64,000 nt of DNA. It comes from Paraburkholderia sp. CNPSo 3274. Its GTDB lineage: Bacteria; Pseudomonadota; Gammaproteobacteria; Burkholderiales; Burkholderiaceae. Made by a program: the position numbers and the translations under genes. Below are positions 39,943 to 48,403 of the stretch, in pieces (positions within the stretch are counted from its first letter, which is position 1; every line of letters begins with the position of its first letter). The stretch spans positions 1-64,000 of the forward strand of contig NZ_JAMBPR010000017.1 of NCBI RefSeq assembly GCF_024206475.1, written 5' to 3'. A model generated the notes under the pieces. It searched no databases and was not told the origin of the DNA. It was given only the letters and a program-made list of their open reading frames with translations.

Positions 39943-41661
39943 TCAGGCGGTCGTCAGCGTTGCACCGGCGGCGGCCTCCGTTTGCGCACGCACCCCCTCG
40001 CGACGGTCGGCGCGCAGCATCGCGGCGGCGCGCTCCGCGATCATCAGCGTCGGCGAATTCGTGTTTCCCGAGGTAATGGTCGGCATGACCGAGGCGTCCA
40101 CCACACGCAGGCCCTCCACGCCGCGCACCCGCAGGCGCGCGTCGACCACGGCGTCGGGGTCGTCCGCGCGGCCCATGCGGCACGTGCCGACCGGATGAAA
40201 GATCGTCGTGCCAACGTTGCCCGCCGCCTCGCGCAACTGCTCCTCAGTCTGAAACGCGAGCCCCGGCAGGATCTCGTGCGGCTGGTAACGCGCAAGCGCG
40301 CCAGAAGCCGCGATGCGCCGCGTGAGCCTTATCGAGTTGGCCGCGACGCGCAGGTCGTGATCGGTCGAAAGATAATTGGGTGCGATCGCGGGCGCCTGCG
40401 ACGGGTCAGCCGAAACGGCGTGGATACTGCCGCGCGACGTGGGCCGCAGGTTGCACACCGACGCGGTGAACGCGTTGAAGCGATGCAGCGGCTCGCCGAA
40501 GCGGTCGAGCGAAAGCGGCTGCACGTGATACTGGAGATCGGGCCGCGTGAGCGCGGGATCGCTCGGGTCCGATTTCGCGAACGCGCCGAGTTGCGAGGGC
40601 GCCATCGACATGGGCCCGCTCTGGAAGAACGCGTACTGCATGCCGATCATCAGCTTGCCCCACCAGTGCGCGGAGGCCGTATTGAGCGTACGCACGCCGT
40701 TCACGCGAAACGCCATGCGCAATTGCAGATGGTCCTGGAGGTTCTCGCCCACGCCGCGCAGATCCTGCACGACGCCAATGCCGAGTTGCGCGAGCCGCTC
40801 TGCATCGCCGATGCCGGAAAGCTCGAGCAATTGCGGCGAATTCACGGCCCCGGCGCTCAGGATGACTTCACAACGTGCCCGCGCGACGTAATCGACGTCG
40901 CCGCGATACTCCACGCCCACGCAACGCTTGCCTTCGAATATCACGCGCTGTGTGAGCGCCCCGGTGACGACGGCGAGGTTGGGCCGCTTCATCGCCGCGC
41001 GCAAGAACGCCTTCGACGCACTCCAGCGCACGCCGCGCTTCTGGTTCACCTCGAAATAGCCCACGCCGCTGTTGTCGCCGCGATTGAAGTCGTCGGTGGC
41101 GGCAATGCCCTGCTCTTGCGCGGCGTGCGCGAACGATTCGAGAATTTGCCACCGCAGGCGCTGCTTCTCCACGCGCCATTGGCCACCCGCGCCGTGAAAC
41201 TCGTTCGCGCCGCCGTGATGGTCTTCGCTGCGGCGGAACACGGGCAGCACGCTGTCCCACGACCATGCGGAATCGCCGGTCTCGCGCGCCCAGTTGTCGT
41301 AGTCTTCCCGCTGGCCGCGCATGTAGATCATGCCGTTGATCGACGACGAGCCGCCCAGCACGCGCCCACGCGGGTAGGAGAGCGAGCGGCCGTTGAGGCC
41401 TTTTTCGGCGGCGGTCTTGTAGAGCCAGTCCGTGCGCGGATTGCCGATGCAATACAGGTAGCCCACGGGAATGTGGATCCAGTGATAGTCGTCCGTGCCA
41501 CCCGCCTCGATGAGCAGCACGGAGACGTCCGCGTCTTCGGTCAGGCGATTGGCGAGCACGCAGCCCGCGGTGCCCGCGCCAACGATCACATAGTCGAATT
41601 CGCCTTCGAGGCGGCGCGTGGACGCGCCGCGTGCTCCCTGAACTCCACTCGGTGCAGGCAT
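39943..41661 (-). CDS. hpdH: GMC-family FAD dehydrogenase, probable 3-hydroxypropionate dehydrogenase
   Basis: The 572-residue flavoprotein has the FAD motif DYVIVGAGTAGCVLANRL near the N-terminus, GMC signature 1 region GRVLGGSSSINGMIYMRG, signature 2 region SAGAVNSPQLLELSGIG and a C-terminal HPVGTCRMG with the catalytic histidine. It oxidises an alcohol to an aldehyde. The pairing with mmsA and a divergent LysR regulator matches the Pseudomonas hpdH-mmsA-hpdR cluster, where the substrate is 3-hydroxypropionate. Choline or another alcohol remains possible. The start at 41661 has GGAGA upstream; an in-frame extension lacks support. Confidence 0.75.
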   Translation of the reverse strand: MPAPSGVQGARGASTRRLEGEFDYVIVGAGTAGCVLANRLTEDADVSVLLIEAGGTDDYHWIHIPVGYLYCIGNPRTDWLYKTAAEKGLNGRSLSYPRGRVLGGSSSINGMIYMRGQREDYDNWARETGDSAWSWDSVLPVFRRSEDHHGGANEFHGAGGQWRVEKQRLRWQILESFAHAAQEQGIAATDDFNRGDNSGVGYFEVNQKRGVRWSASKAFLRAAMKRPNLAVVTGALTQRVIFEGKRCVGVEYRGDVDYVARARCEVILSAGAVNSPQLLELSGIGDAERLAQLGIGVVQDLRGVGENLQDHLQLRMAFRVNGVRTLNTASAHWWGKLMIGMQYAFFQSGPMSMAPSQLGAFAKSDPSDPALTRPDLQYHVQPLSLDRFGEPLHRFNAFTASVCNLRPTSRGSIHAVSADPSQAPAIAPNYLSTDHDLRVAANSIRLTRRIAASGALARYQPHEILPGLAFQTEEQLREAAGNVGTTIFHPVGTCRMGRADDPDAVVDARLRVRGVEGLRVVDASVMPTITSGNTNSPTLMIAERAAAMLRADRREGVRAQTEAAAGATLTTA

Positions 41662-41777
41662 GATGTGTCTCCAGCTACTACCGTTCTCGTTATGTCGTCT
41701 TTCTGGAACTGCGATTGCTGCGCCGGGCAGCCTCAAATACTTCGTCATGCTTGAAAAACTGTCCGGCTCCGGCTCGC

Positions 41778-43301
41778 CTACTTTGCCACCGGCATGGTGA
41801 ACTCCGCGCCCTTGGCGATGCTGTCGGGCCAGCGCTGCATGATGCTCTTGTAACGCGTGTAAAAGCGCACGCCTTCATCGCCGTATGCATGGTGATCGCC
41901 GAACAGCGAGCGCTTCCAGCCGCCGAACGAGTGCCACGCCATCGGCACCGGAATCGGCACGTTGATGCCCACCATCCCCACCTTGATCTGGCGCGAGAAG
42001 GCGCGCGCGACGCCGCCGTCCGAGGTGTAGCACGACACGCCGTTGGCGAATTCGTGCGCGTTGATCAACTCGACGGCGCTCGCAAAATCGGGCACACGCA
42101 CGACCGAAAGCACCGGACCGAAGATCTCTTCCTTGTAGATCGTCATGTCGGTCTTCACGTCGTCGAATAGCGTGCCGCCGAGGAAGAAGCCGTCCTCATG
42201 ACCGTCCACCTTGTGGCCGCGCCCGTCCACGACGAGCCTGGCGCCCGCAGCCACGCCCGCCTCGATATAGCCCTGCACTTTCGCGCGATGCACGCCCGTG
42301 ACTAGCGGCCCCATTTCCGAAGCGCCGTCCATGCCGCTGCCGATCTGCAACGCCTTCACGCGCGGCGTGAGACGCTCGACGAGTTCGTCGGCGATATGCC
42401 CCACGGCCACCGCCACCGAAATCGCCATGCAGCGCTCGCCGGCCGAACCGTAGGCCGCGCCGATTAGTGCATCCACGGCCTGGTCGAGATCGGCGTCGGG
42501 CATCACGACGAGGTGATTCTTCGCGCCGCCCAGCGCCTGCACGCGCTTGCCGTGCCTAGTGCCTTCCGTGTAGATGTATTCGGCGATCGGCGTCGAGCCG
42601 ACGAACGACAGCGCGGTAACGTCGGGGTGCGCAAGCAGCGCGTCCACGGCCACCTTGTCGCCGTGCACGACGTTGAACACGCCGTCAGGCAGCCCCGCTT
42701 CCCTGAGCAGTTCGGCAAGCCGCACCGAAGCGGAAGGATCACGCTCTGAAGGCTTCAGCACGAACGTGTTGCCGCACGCGAGCGCGATCGGGAACATCCA
42801 GCACGGCACCATCATCGGGAAGTTGAATGGCGTGATGCCCGCGACGACGCCCAGCGGCTGGCGCAGATTCCAGTTGTCGATGCCGCCGCCGATCTGGTCG
42901 GTGAAATCGGTCTTCAGCAGATTGGGAATCCCGCACGCGAACTCGACGACCTCGATGCCGCGCATCACCTCGCCCTTCGCGTCGGAGAACACCTTGCCGT
43001 GTTCGCGCGTAATGAGTTCGGCGAGTTCGTCGTGATGCTGGTCGAGTAGATCCTTGAACTTGAAGAGAATGCGCGCGCGCTTGATGGGCGCCATCTCGGC
43101 CCAAGCGGGAAACGCCGCCTGCGCAGCGGCAACAGCGGCGTCGACCTCCGCCACGGTTGCGAGCGGCACACGCGCGCTCACTTTGCCGAACGCCGGATCG
43201 AAGACGTCTCCATAACGCTCGCTCGTTCCAGCCAGCGGCTTGCCGTTGACGAAGTGGGTCAGCATGCGTACGCCGGCTTCCGTCTGATGTGTCTCGCCCA
43301 T
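41778..43301 (-). CDS. mmsA: CoA-acylating methylmalonate/malonate semialdehyde dehydrogenase
   Basis: The 507-residue tetrameric enzyme turns methylmalonate or malonate semialdehyde into propionyl-CoA or acetyl-CoA, CO2 and NADH. The catalytic cysteine is in [12 protein letters not shown], and [19 protein letters not shown] is the family hallmark distinguishing MmsA from other aldehyde dehydrogenases. It lies upstream of the GMC gene with a spacer of about 116 bases and divergent from a LysR gene. It may act in valine breakdown or in 3-hydroxypropionate use. Confidence 0.93.
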   Translation of the reverse strand: MGETHQTEAGVRMLTHFVNGKPLAGTSERYGDVFDPAFGKVSARVPLATVAEVDAAVAAAQAAFPAWAEMAPIKRARILFKFKDLLDQHHDELAELITREHGKVFSDAKGEVMRGIEVVEFACGIPNLLKTDFTDQIGGGIDNWNLRQPLGVVAGITPFNFPMMVPCWMFPIALACGNTFVLKPSERDPSASVRLAELLREAGLPDGVFNVVHGDKVAVDALLAHPDVTALSFVGSTPIAEYIYTEGTRHGKRVQALGGAKNHLVVMPDADLDQAVDALIGAAYGSAGERCMAISVAVAVGHIADELVERLTPRVKALQIGSGMDGASEMGPLVTGVHRAKVQGYIEAGVAAGARLVVDGRGHKVDGHEDGFFLGGTLFDDVKTDMTIYKEEIFGPVLSVVRVPDFASAVELINAHEFANGVSCYTSDGGVARAFSRQIKVGMVGINVPIPVPMAWHSFGGWKRSLFGDHHAYGDEGVRFYTRYKSIMQRWPDSIAKGAEFTMPVAK

Positions 43302-43324
43302 GGGTGTGCCTCTTTTGTCGTGAA

Positions 43325-43354
43325 GCCTCGATCTAATTAGCGTAATCGCGAGGC
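43325..43354. promoter_or_regulatory. Dyad in the mmsA-lysR intergenic region, candidate LysR operator
   Basis: GCCTCG (43325-43330) and CGAGGC (43349-43354) flank an AT-rich 18-base centre in a 112-base divergent promoter region. LysR-type regulators usually bind such a region. The dyad is visible; binding is inferred. Confidence 0.4.
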
Positions 43355-43413
43355 CTGGGCGCGATCCAATGATTAATGCTCAACAGCGATATAAGGCGGT
43401 TTAATATCAGGAG

Positions 43414-44301
43414 ATGGACCTGACCTTGCTCCGAGCGTTTGTCACGGTCGCGCGCGAGGGCAACCTCACGCGCGCGGCCACGCATCTGCATCTCACGCAG
43501 CCGGCCGTGAGCCTGCAGATCAAGCATTTGCAGGAGGCGCTTGGCGTCTCCCTTTTCACGCGCACCTCGCACGGCCTCGCGCTCACGCGCGACGGCCAGG
43601 CGCTGCTGCCGCACGCCGAACGCGCGCTCGCCGCGGCCGGCGACGTGCTGCGCGCCGCTGCTGCACTGCGGCACGAGGTGCGTGGGCGCTTGCGCATCGG
43701 CACCATTCTCGATCCGGCGTTCCTGCGCCTCGGCGGCTTTCTGCGCCAGCTCGTCGAAACCTGGCCGCAGATCGAAACGGCGCTGCGCCACGGCATGTCG
43801 GGCTGGGTGCTCGACCAGGTGCGCTCGCGCGAGCTCGACGTGGGCTACTACATCGGCCAGCCCGAGCCCGACCCCGATACCTTCCACGCCATCACGCTCA
43901 CGCGCTTCCAGTATCGTGTGCTCGCGCCCGCGGGCTGGAAGGACCGCGTAAAGGACGCGCGCGACTGGCGCGCACTCGCCGCGCTGCCGTGGATCTGGAC
44001 ACCGCCCGCCTCCGCGCACAATCGCCTGCTCACCACGCTGTTCGAGGCCGCGCATGCCAGGCCCATCAAGGTGGCCGAGGTGGACCAGGAGCCGTCGATG
44101 CTCGATCTCGTGAAGTCGGGCGTGGGCCTCACGCTCGCACGCGATTCCACGGCTCTCGCCGAAGCGCACGCGCATGGGCTCACCATCGTCGAAGGCGTGA
44201 CGGTGCCCACGGAACTCACCTTCATCACGCTCGCCGCGCGGCGCGAGGAGCCCACCATCGCGGCGGCGCTCAAGTCGATCGAAACGCAATGGGCGATATG
44301 A
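43414..44301 (+). CDS. LysR-type transcriptional regulator, probable regulator of mmsA-hpdH
   Basis: The 295-residue protein has the N-terminal winged helix-turn-helix (LLRAFVTVAREGNLTRAATHLHLTQPAVSLQIKHLQE broken here) and a LysR effector domain with periplasmic-binding-like fold. It is divergent from mmsA across 112 bases, the classic arrangement for control of the neighbouring operon with a metabolite as effector. In the Pseudomonas system the analogous HpdR responds to 3-hydroxypropionate. The effector here is inferred from context only. Confidence 0.9.
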   Translation: MDLTLLRAFVTVAREGNLTRAATHLHLTQPAVSLQIKHLQEALGVSLFTRTSHGLALTRDGQALLPHAERALAAAGDVLRAAAALRHEVRGRLRIGTILDPAFLRLGGFLRQLVETWPQIETALRHGMSGWVLDQVRSRELDVGYYIGQPEPDPDTFHAITLTRFQYRVLAPAGWKDRVKDARDWRALAALPWIWTPPASAHNRLLTTLFEAAHARPIKVAEVDQEPSMLDLVKSGVGLTLARDSTALAEAHAHGLTIVEGVTVPTELTFITLAARREEPTIAAALKSIETQWAI

Positions 44302-44506
44302 GCCGCGCTCATGAAGACGCGCATGCGTCATTCATGTCTGACGTTAGCGCTGGCCGGGTCGCGTAACAGCGCTGTCACACAAGTTTTGATAGATTGGGAA
44401 TTCGCTCCGCGTTTTCTGCACGCCCAACGGTGTGCTCACTCTGCGCGGCGCGTTTCCAGCCTCTCCCATCGTTCCCCTTGTTCCCTTAGTTCGACAGGAG
44501 CCTTGC

Positions 44507-45031
44507 ATGGCCCGCAACATTGAAATCAAAGCCCGCGCCCGTCAATTCGACGCCCTGCGCGATCGCGCTTCCCAGCTCGCCACCGACGCTCCGCTGATCT
44601 TTCGCCAGCAGGACTTCTTCTACGATGTACCGCGCGGCCGCCTGAAGCTGCGCCAGTTCGACGACGGCACGCCGCCCGAGCTGATCTTCTATCAGCGCGA
44701 CGACCGCGACGGCCCGAAGGCCTCGTACTACACGCGCAGCCCCGTCACCAACGCCGAGGCCATGCACTCGCTGCTCGCCACGGCGCTCACCACGCGCGGC
44801 ATCGTCTCGAAGGAGCGCCACGTGTATCTGGCGGGCCGCACGCGCATCCACCTGGACCGCGTGGATGGCCTGGGCGACTTTGTCGAGCTGGAAGTGGTGC
44901 TCGGCCCCGAGGACGACGAGCAAGGCGGTGAAGCCGAAGCGCACGCGGTGTTCGCGAAGCTGGGCGTGGACGAAAGCGATCTCGTCGCGGTGGCATACGT
45001 GGATCTGCTCAATACGGCCAACGCGGCCTGA
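44507..45031 (+). CDS. CYTH-domain protein
   Basis: The 174-residue protein begins NIEIKARARQ, the ExExK-like motif of the CYTH family (class IV adenylate cyclases, thiamine triphosphatases, inorganic triphosphatases). Further basic and acidic strands line a tunnel fold (KLRQFDDG; RHVYLAGRTRIHLDRV; FVELEVVL). It may hydrolyse a triphosphate or bind nucleotides; the substrate cannot be decided. I chose the ATG at 44507 because CAGGAG precedes it; an upstream codon adds 25 unrelated residues. Confidence 0.85.
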   Translation: MARNIEIKARARQFDALRDRASQLATDAPLIFRQQDFFYDVPRGRLKLRQFDDGTPPELIFYQRDDRDGPKASYYTRSPVTNAEAMHSLLATALTTRGIVSKERHVYLAGRTRIHLDRVDGLGDFVELEVVLGPEDDEQGGEAEAHAVFAKLGVDESDLVAVAYVDLLNTANAA

Positions 45032-45047
45032 CATCTGTGGTCGGCCA

Positions 45048-45068
45048 AGCGGGCCCTTGCGGCCCGCT
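45048..45068. terminator. Stem-loop between convergent CYTH and Lrp genes
   Basis: AGCGGGCC (45048-45055), loop CTTGC, GGCCCGCT (45061-45068). It lies between two convergent stops. It has no T tract, so strength is unclear. Confidence 0.5.
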
Positions 45069-45080
45069 ACGCCATTGCGC

Positions 45081-45572
45081 TCACGCCGCCGGCGCGCCCG
45101 GCTCCAGATGCCCGAGCGGCAGCGGCCCGTTGCGCTTGAAGGTGGTGAGCACGATGTTCGAGCGCACGCTGTCCACGCCGGGCACGCGCATGAGCTTCTT
45201 CATGACGAACGTCGAGAGCGCGTTCAGATCGGGCGCGACGATGCGCAGCAAATAATCGGCGTCTCCCACCACAGCATGGCATTCGAGCACTTCGGGCAGC
45301 ACGTCGATCTGCTGCTGGAACTGCTCGATGATCGAATCCCCATGATGCTTGAGCTTGAGGCTCGTGAACGCGGTCACGCCCAGCCCGAGTTTTTCGGGCC
45401 GCAGCACCACGCGATAGCCGTCGATCACGCCTGACGCCTCGAGGCGCTGCAACCGCCTGCCGATCTGCGAGGGCGAAAGCGGCACCTGCTCGCCAAGCTG
45501 CTGATGCGTGGCGCGGCCAAAGCGCTGCAGCACGTCGAGCAGCGCCAGATCGAAATGGTCGAGTTCAAGCAT
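45081..45572 (-). CDS. Lrp/AsnC-family transcriptional regulator
   Basis: The 163-residue protein has an N-terminal helix-turn-helix (LDVLQRFGRATHQQLGEQVPLSPSQIGRRLQ broken here) and a C-terminal RAM ligand-binding domain (ECHAVVGDADYLLRIVAPDLNAL). It is divergent from phhA, so it is a good candidate for the phenylalanine- or tyrosine-responsive regulator of that operon. The ATG at 45572 is preferred; in-frame starts 5 and 19 residues upstream are possible. Confidence 0.88.
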   Translation of the reverse strand: MLELDHFDLALLDVLQRFGRATHQQLGEQVPLSPSQIGRRLQRLEASGVIDGYRVVLRPEKLGLGVTAFTSLKLKHHGDSIIEQFQQQIDVLPEVLECHAVVGDADYLLRIVAPDLNALSTFVMKKLMRVPGVDSVRSNIVLTTFKRNGPLPLGHLEPGAPAA

Positions 45573-45713
45573 GAATGAAATCCGCATTAATTGACGATGT
45601 TGCGCTCGATTATTGCATAACATAGCCACGTCTCATTGAGTACGCGCACATGCCGCGCGCCAACCGCTCTAGACTTGCATGACAGCAAGCCTTTTTAGTG
45701 GAGCGTTACGAAC

Positions 45714-46607
45714 ATGGTCGCCGCCACCGCGAAACTGCAGGAGCAGTTCGACGCGGGTCTCACTACCCGTCCCGATTTCACGATCGACCAGCCGCTCGAA
45801 CGCTACGGCTCGGCCGATCACGCCGTCTGGGACCTGCTGTACCGGCGCCAGCGCGCCCTGCTCGAAGGCCGCGCCTGCGATGCGTTCATGGAGGGTGCGC
45901 TGCGCATCGGCCTGAATGTTTCCCATGTTCCATCCTTCGCGCAAGTGAGCGAGCGTTTGATGGCGGCAACCGGATGGCGCATCGTGGCCGTGCCGGGCCT
46001 CGTGCCCGAGCGCATTTTCTTCGAGCACCTTGCGAACCGGCGCTTTCCGGTCACCTGGTGGATGCGCCGTCCCGATCAGCTCGACTATCTGCAGGAACCC
46101 GACTGTTTCCACGATCTGTTCGGCCATGTGCCGCTGCTCACCGACCCCACTTTCGCCGATGCGATTCACGCCTATGGCGGTGCCGCGCTCGCCGTCGAGG
46201 AACGCGCGTTGCCGTTGCTCGCGCGGCTCTACTGGTACACGGTGGAGTTCGGCTTGATACGCGACGCGAGCGCACCCAATCGCGTGAAGATCTACGGCGC
46301 CGGCATCGTCTCGAGCAAGGGCGAGACGCTATACAGCGTGGAGAGCGCGGCGCCGAACCGGCTCGCGTTCGACCTCGGCCGCGTGTTGCGCACGCGCTAT
46401 TGCATCGACACGTTCCAGAAGACCTACTTCGTGATCGACTCGTTCGCACAGCTTTTCGAAGCGCTGGGCGTGGGCATCGCTTCGCGCCTGGCCGATCCGG
46501 CGGCGCTCATCGCGGCGCCGCCTCACGCGGCAGGCGACATGCTGCACAGCGACACGATCATCACGCGCGGCACGCGCGAGGGCTGGCTCGACGACGCAGA
46601 CGTCTGA
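45714..46607 (+). CDS. phhA: Phenylalanine 4-hydroxylase
   Basis: The 297-residue non-haem iron monooxygenase converts phenylalanine to tyrosine with O2 and a tetrahydropterin. The iron ligands are His133 and His138 in CFHDLFGHVPLL and Glu178 in YWYTVEFGL. It has the catalytic domain only, without an N-terminal regulatory ACT domain, as usual in bacteria. phhB, which recycles the pterin, lies 164 bases downstream, and an Lrp-type regulator gene is divergent. Confidence 0.97.
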   Translation: MVAATAKLQEQFDAGLTTRPDFTIDQPLERYGSADHAVWDLLYRRQRALLEGRACDAFMEGALRIGLNVSHVPSFAQVSERLMAATGWRIVAVPGLVPERIFFEHLANRRFPVTWWMRRPDQLDYLQEPDCFHDLFGHVPLLTDPTFADAIHAYGGAALAVEERALPLLARLYWYTVEFGLIRDASAPNRVKIYGAGIVSSKGETLYSVESAAPNRLAFDLGRVLRTRYCIDTFQKTYFVIDSFAQLFEALGVGIASRLADPAALIAAPPHAAGDMLHSDTIITRGTREGWLDDADV

Positions 46608-46771
46608 ACGACACGCGGGCTAATCGACGCAACAGTGGACGCAACTGCGCTTTGCGCCGCAGCAAGCGCGCGTTCCATGATTCGAGCGCTCGCACGCGTG
46701 CCCCATACGTGAAAAAATGGCTGATCGGCTAACGGCGCACGCCAGGCCTCAAGCTCAATACAGGTGCAACG

Positions 46772-47077
46772 ATGATCAACCGACTCACATCCGAAGAGCG
46801 CGCATCGCAACTCGCCGACCTGCGCGGCTGGCAAGCCGTCGCCGGCCGCGATGCGATCCAGCGCCATTTCCGCTTTGCCGACTTCAACGAAGCCTTCGGC
46901 TTCATGACGCGCGTCGCCATCAAGGCCCAGGAAATGAACCATCACCCCGAGTGGTTCAACGTGTACAACCGCGTGGAGATCACGCTTTCCACTCACGAAG
47001 CCGACGGCCTCACCTCGCGCGACATCGAACTCGCGCGCTTCATCGATTCGATCGCGCCGGGACCGCTCAGCGCATAA
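46772..47077 (+). CDS. phhB: Pterin-4a-carbinolamine dehydratase
   Basis: The 101-residue protein dehydrates the 4a-hydroxytetrahydropterin formed by PhhA, so the cofactor can be reduced and reused. Residues 57-61 (HHPEW) and Asn66 in [12 protein letters not shown] are the family active-site motif. It is the second gene of the phh pair. Confidence 0.95.
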   Translation: MINRLTSEERASQLADLRGWQAVAGRDAIQRHFRFADFNEAFGFMTRVAIKAQEMNHHPEWFNVYNRVEITLSTHEADGLTSRDIELARFIDSIAPGPLSA

Positions 47078-47168
47078 GCGGCGCTACCAGGCATGGGTAC
47101 GCTGTGCGCACGGCGAAGACATACAACGAGCGCACAGCGCACCGTGAAAGCATAATGCAGGGTGCCGG

Positions 47169-47194
47169 GCCTTCAAACCTTCAGCTTTGAAGGC
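47169..47194. terminator. Stem-loop overlapping the end of the DUF3717 gene
   Basis: GCCTTCAAA (47169-47177) pairs with TTTGAAGGC (47186-47194). It spans the stop codon of the convergent gene and could terminate phhB on the plus strand, where TATTCTT follows. The overlap saves space but is weak. Confidence 0.5.
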
Positions 47195-47411
47195 TATTCT
47201 TGATGGATACGTAAGACTCCCAGGCAGCGCGGGCAATCGGGTCTAAACGTTCCGGTGAGATGGCGTTCTGACGCTGTACAATCAGCAGCGCATAAGGCTT
47301 GGAGAGCGCACTCGCCTCCTGGCACAACGCGAGTTCATCGCCAATCGAAGGCGAGCGGTTGCGCCAGAAGTTGATCGCGGCTTCGAGTTCGGTGATCGAA
47401 ATATCGGACAT
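47181..47411 (-). CDS. DUF3717-family small protein
   Basis: The 76-residue product starts MSDISITELEAAINFWR and contains RSPSIGDELALCQEASALSKPYALLIV, which I recognise as the DUF3717 domain common in Burkholderiaceae; its function is unknown. It is mostly helical with no signal or membrane segment. A longer version starting at 47519 would add 36 residues and has a better ribosome site (AAGGAG), and its ATG overlaps the ATG of the response regulator on the other strand. I kept the short one because the domain starts there. Confidence 0.75.
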   Translation of the reverse strand: MSDISITELEAAINFWRNRSPSIGDELALCQEASALSKPYALLIVQRQNAISPERLDPIARAAWESYVSIKNSLQS

Positions 47412-47517
47412 GTGGATCGTGATCGCGCAACCGTCGGGCTGTGCCTTGAGGCTAGCAAGCGACGCTTCGCGAACTGCGTGCCTGAACGCTAAAACCCATT
47501 GTACTTGAGCGAATTCC

Positions 47518-48204
47518 ATGCGACTCCTTCTGATCGAAGACGACCGCCCTATCGCACGCGGTATCCAGTCCAGCCTCGAACAAGCCGGCTTCACCGTCGA
47601 CATGGTCCACGACGGCATCTTCGCCGAACAGGCCCTCACGCAAAATCGCCATGAGCTCGTGATCCTCGATCTCGGGCTGCCGGGCATCGACGGCATGACG
47701 CTGCTTTCGCGCTTTCGCCAAAGCAACCGGCACACGCCCGTCATCGTGCTCACCGCGCGCGACGAATTGAACGACCGCGTCCAGGGTCTGAATTCCGGCG
47801 CCGACGACTACATGCTCAAGCCGTTCGAACCGGCCGAACTCGAAGCGCGCATTCGCGCCGTGATGCGCCGCAGCGGACCGCACGGCGACGTGCCGCGCCC
47901 CGAAGTGTCGCTCGGCGGCGTGCGTCTGTCGGGCGTCGATCGCCGCATCTTCAACGACGACAAGCCGCTCGAACTCTCGCCGCGCGAGTTCGCCGTGCTC
48001 GAAATGCTGCTGCTGCGTCACGGCCGCGTAGTGAGCAAGGCGCAACTGCAGGACCACCTCACGCACTTCGGCGGCGACCTCGGCGACACCGCGATCGAAG
48101 TCTATGTGCACCGCGTGCGCAAGAAGCTCGAGAACTGCCGTGTCGAGATCGTCACGGTGCGCGGCTTCGGCTATCTGCTGCAGGAAATCCGCCAGGCGGC
48201 CTGA
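47518..48204 (+). CDS. OmpR/PhoB-type response regulator
   Basis: The 228-residue regulator has a receiver domain with acidic pocket Glu7-Asp8-Asp9, phosphoacceptor Asp51 in LVILDLGLPG, Thr79 and Lys101, and a C-terminal winged helix (RVVSKAQLQDHL; AIEVYVHRVRKKLE). It resembles the QseB/TctD/PmrA group. The histidine kinase gene follows after 199 bases. The signal and target genes are unknown. Confidence 0.95.
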   Translation: MRLLLIEDDRPIARGIQSSLEQAGFTVDMVHDGIFAEQALTQNRHELVILDLGLPGIDGMTLLSRFRQSNRHTPVIVLTARDELNDRVQGLNSGADDYMLKPFEPAELEARIRAVMRRSGPHGDVPRPEVSLGGVRLSGVDRRIFNDDKPLELSPREFAVLEMLLLRHGRVVSKAQLQDHLTHFGGDLGDTAIEVYVHRVRKKLENCRVEIVTVRGFGYLLQEIRQAA

Positions 48205-48403
48205 TTCGCCTCGTTTCCTGAGCCAGCCAGCGGCGGCGGGTCACTCCGCCGCCGTTTGCGCTTGATGGCGCCTGCTCCGTGATGCCGGCTTCCGGTGCCT
48301 CACCGGCACTTCAGCCGCCACGCCCGCGGCCCGCGTACAATGGATCGGTCCCGTGCAGCGCCCGCCGCCGCACCCACGATTCGTCATTCGCCCCGAAGCC
48401 ATC

